A stretch of DNA of 9,980 nt from Hyphomicrobiales bacterium (GTDB taxonomy: Bacteria; Pseudomonadota; Alphaproteobacteria; Rhizobiales; Xanthobacteraceae). Where the stretch lies: assembly GCA_026400425.1 (NCBI GenBank), contig JAPLPC010000462.1, positions 1-9,980 on the forward strand. Direction: 5' to 3'. The translations under genes and the position numbers were made by a program. The number at the start of each line of letters is the position of its first letter. Positions within the stretch are counted from its first letter, which is position 1. Positions 5,574 to 9,980 of this stretch are shown in pieces. Under the pieces are notes generated by a model. That model searched no databases. It saw nothing but the letters and a program-made list of their open reading frames with translations, and was not told where the DNA came from.

Positions 5574-7961
5574 ATGTCCACGATCTACTACTGCATCGCC
5601 TACCTCCATGATCTCCGCCTCGTCGCCCTCGCGGCTCTGATCTGTGCCATCGCGTCGATCACGGCCATCAACCTTTTGCGCCATGCAAGCTTGGCGAAAG
5701 GTCAGATGCGCTTCGCGTGGCTTGGTATCTCGGCGATCTCGACGGGCTTCGGGATCTGGGCAACGCATTTCATCGCCATGCTCGCCTTCACGCCGGGCAT
5801 ACCGAGCGGCTACAACATTTTGCTGACGGCAACTTCGCTGGTGGCTGCGATCCTGCTCACGGGTGCCGGCCTCGCGATCGCACTGATACCGCAGTTTCGC
5901 CCCGGCCCGGCCATCGGCGGCGCCGTGGTCGCCGGCGGTATCGCCGCCATGCACTACACCGGCATGACGGCGTTCGAGGTGCCGGCCAGCATGCACTGGG
6001 ACCTGGGGCTTGTCATCGTATCGATCGTCCTCGGTGTCGCATTCGGCGCCGTTGCTCTTCCGGTCGGGCTCCACGGCAAGAACGATAAATGGCAGATCGG
6101 CGGAGCGCTGCTGCTGACTCTGGCGATTTGCAGCCACCATTTCACCGCCATGAGCGCGGTCACTCTGGTGCCTGATCCGACCATCATGGTGTCGTCACTC
6201 TCCGTCCCAGCAGGCCTGCTCGCGCTGGCCGTGGCGGTGGCCAGTCTCGCCATCATCGGCCTCGCTGCGGCCGGCGTCGTGCTCGATATCCATGACCGGC
6301 GTCGCACCGATCTCGAAGCCGATCGGATGCGCGGATTGGCCAATGCCGCCATCGAAGGCCTGATCCTGTGCGACGGCGACACCATCGTGACCGTCAATGA
6401 CAGCTTCGCAGCACTCGCCGGTGCTCCGGCGAAAAGCTTCATCGGTGAAAGCCTGGCCGCCTGTTTCAGCGGCGCCCCGCTGCAGGTCAACCTGATCGAC
6501 AAGTCCGACCTCGCAGCCGAGGCGAAACTGCATCGGCAGAACGGCGCCGACGTCCCTGTGGAATTGATCCTGCGGCAGATCGATTTCGCCGGTCGATCCC
6601 ACAAGGTCGTCGCGGTGCGCGACTTGCGCGCGCGCAAGGAAGCCGAGCAACACATCCGCTTCCTGTCGCATCACGACGCACTGACGGGCCTGCCCAATCG
6701 CAGCCAGTTCAACGATCGCGTCGATGCCGCCATCGCCAGTGCACGTCCCGGTCGACATCACGCCATGCTGTGTCTCAACCTCGATCGCTTCAAGGAAGTG
6801 AACGACCTGTTTGGCCATGCCACCGGCGACATGGTGCTGCAGACGATCGCAGCAGGCATTGCTGCATTGCTGAGGGACGGGCAGATGATGGCCCGCTTGG
6901 GCAGCGATGAATTCGCCATTCTACTTCCAGATCTTCGCAATCCGGCAGCCGCTGAAGGCCTGGCGCGGCGGGTGCTTGCGACCCTGCGGGCACGGGACGA
7001 TGCAGCCGAACTTGGTTGCGTGTCCACCAGCATCGGCATTGCGCTGTACCCGGACGACGCCACTGATCGTGAGGCCCTGCTGGCGCATGCCAACACCGCG
7101 CTCTATCGCGTCAAATCCGATGGCGGCTCGGCCTATCGCCGCTATGAGGCCGGCATGGGCGATGCCGTCCGGGATCGCCGCATGCTCGAACACGACCTGC
7201 GCAGCGCCGTCGGCAGCGAACAGTTCAAACTGGTCTATCAACCGCAGGAGGGCGTGCAGCACGGCCACGTCATCGGCTTCGAAGCGCTGCTGCGCTGGAC
7301 CCATCCTGTTCGTGGCGCGGTATCGCCGGCCTTGTTCATCCCGGTCGCCGAAGACAACGGCACGATCGTTGAAATCGGCGAATGGGTGATGCGCACCGCC
7401 TGCGCCGAAGCGGCGAGCTGGAGGCATCCGCTCACCATCGCGGTGAACGTATCGGCCGTGCAGATCTATCACGACGACTTCGTGCCGATGGTACACCGGA
7501 TCCTGTTCGAGACAGGGCTGTCACCCTCGCGGCTTGAAATCGAAATCACCGAAACGGCGCTGGTGCGCGACTTCAACCTCGCGCTGTCGGCCTTGCGGCG
7601 GGTCAAGGCGCTGGGTGTGCGCATCGCCATGGATGACTTCGGGACCGGGTACTCGTCGCTGTCCAATCTGCGGGCGTTCCCGTTCGACAAGATCAAGATC
7701 GACGCATCTTTCATCAAATCAGTGAACAGCAACGGCCAGGCCGCGACGATCGTCCGCGCCGTGGTCGGGCTCGGTCACGGCCTTGGATTACCTGTGCTGG
7801 CGGAAGGCGTCGAAACCGCCGCCGAGTTGAAATTTCTGCAGGAGGAAAAATGCGACGAGGTTCAGGGATATCTGCTCGGCAAGCCGGCGCCGGTCGATCA
7901 CTTCGCCCACCTGACCGGCGGCGTGCCTGCCGCAGTCGACCCGGATATCCGAGCTGCGTAA
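5574..7961 (+). CDS. MHYT-PAS-GGDEF-EAL membrane c-di-GMP phosphodiesterase
   Basis: Integral-membrane signalling protein of 795 residues, predicted to hydrolyse cyclic di-GMP. The N-terminus (about 10-235) is an MHYT sensor domain with three metal-type signatures: WATHFIAM near 61, MHYTGM at 126, and HHFTAM near 190. A PAS-like segment (about 248-355) follows. The GGDEF domain (about 362-525) has GSDEF at 443-447, Asn402 where the metal-binding Asp of LDLDxFK normally stands, and no RxxD inhibitory site (RDGQ at 434-437). The EAL domain (about 540-785) is complete: EALLRW (Glu570), Asn625 in NVS, EITET, Asp687/Asp688 in DDFGTGYSS, DKIKID, AEGVET and QGYLLGKP. Phosphodiesterase activity is therefore likely and cyclase activity doubtful. 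The frame has a stop at 5529 and no earlier ATG or GTG. It follows csoR after 254 bp that hold two strong dyads. Confidence 0.93.
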   Translation: MSTIYYCIAYLHDLRLVALAALICAIASITAINLLRHASLAKGQMRFAWLGISAISTGFGIWATHFIAMLAFTPGIPSGYNILLTATSLVAAILLTGAGLAIALIPQFRPGPAIGGAVVAGGIAAMHYTGMTAFEVPASMHWDLGLVIVSIVLGVAFGAVALPVGLHGKNDKWQIGGALLLTLAICSHHFTAMSAVTLVPDPTIMVSSLSVPAGLLALAVAVASLAIIGLAAAGVVLDIHDRRRTDLEADRMRGLANAAIEGLILCDGDTIVTVNDSFAALAGAPAKSFIGESLAACFSGAPLQVNLIDKSDLAAEAKLHRQNGADVPVELILRQIDFAGRSHKVVAVRDLRARKEAEQHIRFLSHHDALTGLPNRSQFNDRVDAAIASARPGRHHAMLCLNLDRFKEVNDLFGHATGDMVLQTIAAGIAALLRDGQMMARLGSDEFAILLPDLRNPAAAEGLARRVLATLRARDDAAELGCVSTSIGIALYPDDATDREALLAHANTALYRVKSDGGSAYRRYEAGMGDAVRDRRMLEHDLRSAVGSEQFKLVYQPQEGVQHGHVIGFEALLRWTHPVRGAVSPALFIPVAEDNGTIVEIGEWVMRTACAEAASWRHPLTIAVNVSAVQIYHDDFVPMVHRILFETGLSPSRLEIEITETALVRDFNLALSALRRVKALGVRIAMDDFGTGYSSLSNLRAFPFDKIKIDASFIKSVNSNGQAATIVRAVVGLGHGLGLPVLAEGVETAAELKFLQEEKCDEVQGYLLGKPAPVDHFAHLTGGVPAAVDPDIRAA

Positions 7962-7977
7962 TGATTCCTGAGACGAC

Positions 7978-8008
7978 AAAAAACGCGCGGCCATGCCGCG
8001 CGTTTTTT
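7978..8008. terminator. Bidirectional terminator between convergent genes
   Basis: AAAAAACGCGCGGC and its exact reverse complement, 14-bp arms around CAT. The arms end in A6/T6, so it works on either strand. It lies 16 bp after the EAL-protein stop and 21 bp after the parA stop. Confidence 0.95.
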
Positions 8009-8029
8009 CGGGTCGTCATTGTCAGACGG

Positions 8030-8710
8030 TCAGGCGGCCTGCTTATGCATCGCGCCATTGGCCGAGGTCTGTCCCCGGATGGCCTTGATCGAACGTTCGA
8101 TCGCCGCCCACAATTTTCCGATCTCGCCGGCTGCACGGCCGCTCGCCGAAAACTCGCGTGCGCCTTCGCCCTCGCCAAGAGCAAGCAGCAGATCGGCACG
8201 GTTGGTGATCTGCCCTGACCAGACCGGCGCCTTGAACTTGGCAAGCGCTTCGCGGGCCAGCGCGACGATGCGGCTTTCGTTTTCATCGCGGCGCGCCGGA
8301 GCGCCATTGATGACCACGGCATAAGGCTTGCGAGCCGCGCGGCAGGACTGGATCGTTGCCTGCACGGCATCGACGTCGAAGACGCCGGGGCGGGCAGGAA
8401 TGATCACCATGGTAGCGTTCTTGATGGCGTCTTCGACGACGGCCGACGTGTTCGGCGGCGTATCGATGAACACCCATTCGACACCATCGCGCTTGGCGGT
8501 AGCGATGATCTCGGACACGCTGCGGTTGGCGACCTTCAAAGCGGGCTCGTTGGTTCCGCGCAGCTTGTGCCATAGTGTGAGCGACCCCTGCGGATCGGCA
8601 TCGACAAGCAGACATGGCTTCGTAGGTTTATGAACTTGGGCAGCAAGATGAGCAGCGAGAGTGCTCTTCCCCGAGCCGCCTTTACGCGAAGCGAAAACAA
8701 TCACGTTCAT
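8030..8710 (-). CDS. Orphan ParA/MinD-family ATPase
   Basis: Cytoplasmic P-loop ATPase of the ParA/MinD class, which dimerises on ATP and positions a cargo on the nucleoid or membrane; 226 residues. The deviant Walker A RKGGSGKST has the signature Lys10 and Lys15. DADPQGS (37-43) contains the hydrolytic Asp39, and Walker B ends FIDTPP (Asp83). There is no N-terminal HTH, so it resembles small type Ib ParA or ParA-like positioning proteins rather than P1/F-type ParA. The C-terminal 30 residues are basic and Ala-rich, with no amphipathic MinD-like helix that I can identify. The ATG at 8710 has GGAGG 7 bases upstream (8718-8722). No parB is adjacent, so the cargo is unknown. The upstream gap holds a repeated palindrome. 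Confidence 0.9.
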   Translation of the reverse strand: MNVIVFASRKGGSGKSTLAAHLAAQVHKPTKPCLLVDADPQGSLTLWHKLRGTNEPALKVANRSVSEIIATAKRDGVEWVFIDTPPNTSAVVEDAIKNATMVIIPARPGVFDVDAVQATIQSCRAARKPYAVVINGAPARRDENESRIVALAREALAKFKAPVWSGQITNRADLLLALGEGEGAREFSASGRAAGEIGKLWAAIERSIKAIRGQTSANGAMHKQAA

Positions 8711-8745
8711 ATGTTGGCCTCCAGATTGACCCCGGCCGCAAAAAT

Positions 8746-8763
8746 GAATCAGTCCGCTGATTC
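8746..8763. repeat. Palindromic repeat, copy 1
   Basis: GAATCAG-TCCG-CTGATTC: perfect 7-bp arms, 35 bp upstream of the parA start. It shares the core AGTCCGCT with the element at 8869-8880, 120 bp away centre to centre. It could be an operator for autoregulation or a binding site for a ParA partner. Confidence 0.55.
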
Positions 8764-8785
8764 GTTAAAGCTTAATATCGCACCG

Positions 8786-8801
8786 AGGGGCATATGTCCC
8801 T
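8786..8801. promoter_or_regulatory. Near-palindrome around CATATG
   Basis: AGGGGCATATGTCCCT is a 16-bp palindrome with one imperfect (G/T) position and no spacer, midway in the gap before parA. Its function is unknown. Confidence 0.3.
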
Positions 8802-8834
8802 GTATTTCCTCGAATGTTGGCTTTTGAGTTACAG

Positions 8835-8847
8835 GTTGCGGCGCAAC
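8835..8847. repeat. Small inverted repeat GTTGC-GGC-GCAAC
   Basis: A perfect 5-bp dyad between the two AGTCCGCT palindromes. On its own it could be chance; it is listed because this gap holds four dyads. Confidence 0.25.
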
Positions 8848-8868
8848 AGCGCCGAAAGTGAGTCAATG

Positions 8869-8880
8869 TTAGTCCGCTAA
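8869..8880. repeat. Palindromic repeat, copy 2
   Basis: TTAG-TCCG-CTAA: shorter arms than copy 1 but the same AGTCCGCT core and the same TCCG centre. It lies 34 bp after the stop of the small membrane-protein gene and 158 bp upstream of parA. Confidence 0.5.
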
Positions 8881-8914
8881 TCGCGCATAGTCGCGGCCAA
8901 CTACACCTCGCCTA

Positions 8915-9280
8915 TCACTTGGCCTGGGGACGCTTGTGCGATGCTTGCTGGTTGCGCGAAGGCTTCTCCGCTTTCGCGGCTTGACGCTCCAGCCATTTGC
9001 GCTCCAGCCATCCCAGCAACTGCGCCACTGGCTTTTGCAGCGGCGGAATATCCTGAGCTATCAGTAAAAGACCGAGCGGGAGCATCCACAGCCCTAGAAT
9101 TGGCAGGATACTGAAAATGCCGCCCAGGATGAGCAGGATGGCGAGCGGAAAACGCACCAGACGCGACGATGGCTTGCGCAGCCAATTGATGAAACGTGCC
9201 GCCCGCGCTGGTATTTTGTCTTCGAACCAGACGAAATGCCGCTCGATCTCAGCCTTGTAGTCGATACCAGTGCTGTTCAA
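8915..9280 (-). CDS. Small two-helix membrane protein, unknown function
   Basis: Protein of 121 residues. An amphipathic, charged N-terminus (1-40, with FEDKIPARAARFINWLRKP) is followed by two closely packed hydrophobic segments (about 42-60 and 61-78, with LGGIFSILPILGLWMLPLGL) ending in AQDIPPL. The tail (about 93-121) is Lys/Arg/Gln-rich and presumably cytoplasmic. The pattern resembles short inner-membrane proteins of the PGPGW-like kind found in rhizobia, but I assign no function. The start is TTG at 9280: no ATG or GTG is available before the membrane segments, and GGAGG stands 7 bases upstream (9288-9292), which makes the TTG convincing. It lies between a Cys-rich exported protein gene (106 bp upstream) and parA (204 bp downstream), all leftward; the long spacers make one operon uncertain. 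Confidence 0.8.
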   Translation of the reverse strand: MNSTGIDYKAEIERHFVWFEDKIPARAARFINWLRKPSSRLVRFPLAILLILGGIFSILPILGLWMLPLGLLLIAQDIPPLQKPVAQLLGWLERKWLERQAAKAEKPSRNQQASHKRPQAK

Positions 9281-9386
9281 AAACTGTCCTCCACGCCAGG
9301 GATGCGGCGCGTAAATGTCCCAACGTGCGAGCTCGCGTCGGGTTCACGTGGCTTCGCTGGCGCGACGTAAAAGTGAACTCGTCGTC

Positions 9387-9686
9387 TCAATTGGAGCGTT
9401 TCGACGCCATGGAAGAAGAGCGCGGCTTCGCCACTGGCTTGCGCGTTTTCGCGGATATCGACCGGACCGGACGAAAGAACTGCGCGCAACCCGGACTGAG
9501 CTGCGTACGGGACCGCACCATACAGGCCGTGATGCGTCCGACGTCGGGAATGGCCGAGCTACACAGACGCATGGCGTCGCCGCTACACAGCGCTTGTTGA
9601 TCGGCAGTATAGCCTTGTGCCTGCGCCGCGCCGGAGCCGGCCGTCAGGATCACTACGAGCAGTCCAATTCGCGCACGCGCTGCCAT
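9387..9686 (-). CDS. Cys-rich small exported protein, unknown function
   Basis: Predicted periplasmic protein of 99 residues. A signal peptide runs from Met1 through the hydrophobic core GLLVVILTAGSG to a likely cleavage site after AQA (residue 23). The mature part has four cysteines (34, 42, 55, 67) in the arrangement LCSGDAMRLC...IPDVGRITAC...LSPGC, which resembles Cys-rich repeat exported proteins of rhizobia and suggests two disulfides. The C-terminus from about 72 is basic and Ser/Lys/Arg-rich. The frame is open to 9818, but the ATG at 9686 has GGGGAGG 5 bases upstream and begins the signal peptide, so I chose it. Possibly transcribed with the membrane-protein gene 106 bp downstream. Function and any bound metal or partner are unknown. 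Confidence 0.8.
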   Translation of the reverse strand: MAARARIGLLVVILTAGSGAAQAQGYTADQQALCSGDAMRLCSSAIPDVGRITACMVRSRTQLSPGCAQFFRPVRSISAKTRKPVAKPRSSSMASKRSN

Positions 9687-9880
9687 TGCATCCTCCCCGA
9701 ATTTTGGACCCGAAGTGTCGGCGAGCGGCATGGATTTGGCAAGCACCAGTGCTTGCGCGGAGTGACCGCACCGTGCGGGCTTGTCTTCCCCACGCACATG
9801 TAGTCTCTGCAGGCCCACGCTCCTTTGAACAAAGCTCCAGAGACTATGATCGCACGACCTACCGCAACGATGGGGATCGC
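9687..9880. other. Divergent intergenic region
   Basis: 194 bp between the leftward Cys-rich gene and the rightward partial gene. It holds a small dyad, CCGCAC-C-GTGCGG (9766-9778 approximately), and a possible -10 box TATGAT (9845-9850) for the rightward gene, preceded by TTTGAA at 9824-9829 with a short 15-bp spacer. No gene is seen. Confidence 0.3.
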
Positions 9881-9980
9881 ATGAACGGCGTTCGCATCGG
9901 TATCATTGCCTCGCTGCTGCTATGCGTCTGGCTGGTCTGGCCCAAGGGCGAGACCGCCACACCGCCACGCCCGCTCTTGA
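9881..9980 (+). CDS. Start of a protein with an N-terminal membrane segment (cut by window edge)
   Basis: Thirty-three codons are visible from the ATG at 9881, which has GGGGA about 6 bases upstream. The translation begins MNGVRIGIIASLLLCVWLVW, a single hydrophobic segment that could be a signal anchor or uncleaved signal peptide, then PKGETATPPRPLL, a Pro-rich linker. No stop occurs before the window ends. This is too little to assign a family. Confidence 0.5.
   Translation, partial: MNGVRIGIIASLLLCVWLVWPKGETATPPRPLL

Noticed and set aside
5511..6140. Leftward open frame opposite the MHYT domain
   Set aside because: Asp/Arg/Gly-rich shadow frame, antisense to clear MHYT coding sequence.
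8749..8793. Possible 14-codon leader peptide upstream of parA (MPLGAILSFNESAD)
   Set aside because: It has an AGGGA nearby but no attenuator structure or conservation evidence; probably chance.
9315..9803. Rightward frames opposite the Cys-rich protein gene
   Set aside because: No domain and no ribosome site. The leftward frame has a signal peptide, a strong Shine-Dalgarno sequence and a conserved Cys pattern.

Overview
The window looks like chromosomal DNA of an alphaproteobacterium, most likely of the Bradyrhizobium/Rhodopseudomonas group. This is inferred from the high GC, the strong third-position GC bias (which gives long antisense shadow frames), and protein sequences typical of that group (Lrp, TrxB, LysR, MHYT-GGDEF-EAL). 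I ran no database search. I see no insertion sequence, phage gene, tRNA, rRNA or CRISPR array.

Left part (1-2375): the 5' part of an Lrp/AsnC regulator reads leftward off the edge. Across a 255-bp gap with two palindromes lies a rightward pair, trxB (thioredoxin reductase) and a LysR-type regulator 38 bp behind it. The LysR protein appears to lack a short block at the start of its effector domain.

Small-RNA locus (2395-2592): between lysR and the copper pump is an apparently undescribed small RNA gene. It has a promoter-like pair, a long stem-loop presenting TCCCCCTCCTCC in its loop (an anti-Shine-Dalgarno sequence), a second hairpin, and a textbook terminator with a GAAA loop and eight Ts. 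This is the most interesting item in the window.

Copper module (2620-5319): a leftward CPC-type Cu(I) P-type ATPase (His-rich tail, YHS domain and heavy-metal-binding domain, no classical HMA domain) and a rightward CsoR repressor are divergently arranged. They share one operator, which sits exactly between the -35 and -10 boxes of csoR. It follows that csoR mRNA is probably leaderless and that both genes start downstream of their longest open frames.

Signalling gene (5574-7961): a membrane MHYT-PAS-GGDEF-EAL protein. The EAL (c-di-GMP phosphodiesterase) residues are intact, whereas the GGDEF domain has GSDEF and an Asn in place of a metal-binding Asp. MHYT domains have been proposed to bind copper, so its place beside csoR/copA may be meaningful. 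Two strong inverted repeats lie upstream. A perfect 14-bp-arm bidirectional terminator separates it from the convergent gene.

Right part (8030-9980): three leftward genes (a Cys-rich exported small protein, a small two-helix membrane protein with a TTG start, and an orphan ParA-type ATPase) are followed at the right edge by the start of a rightward gene with an N-terminal membrane segment. The 204-bp gap upstream of parA carries a repeated palindrome with the core AGTCCGCT, plus other dyads.
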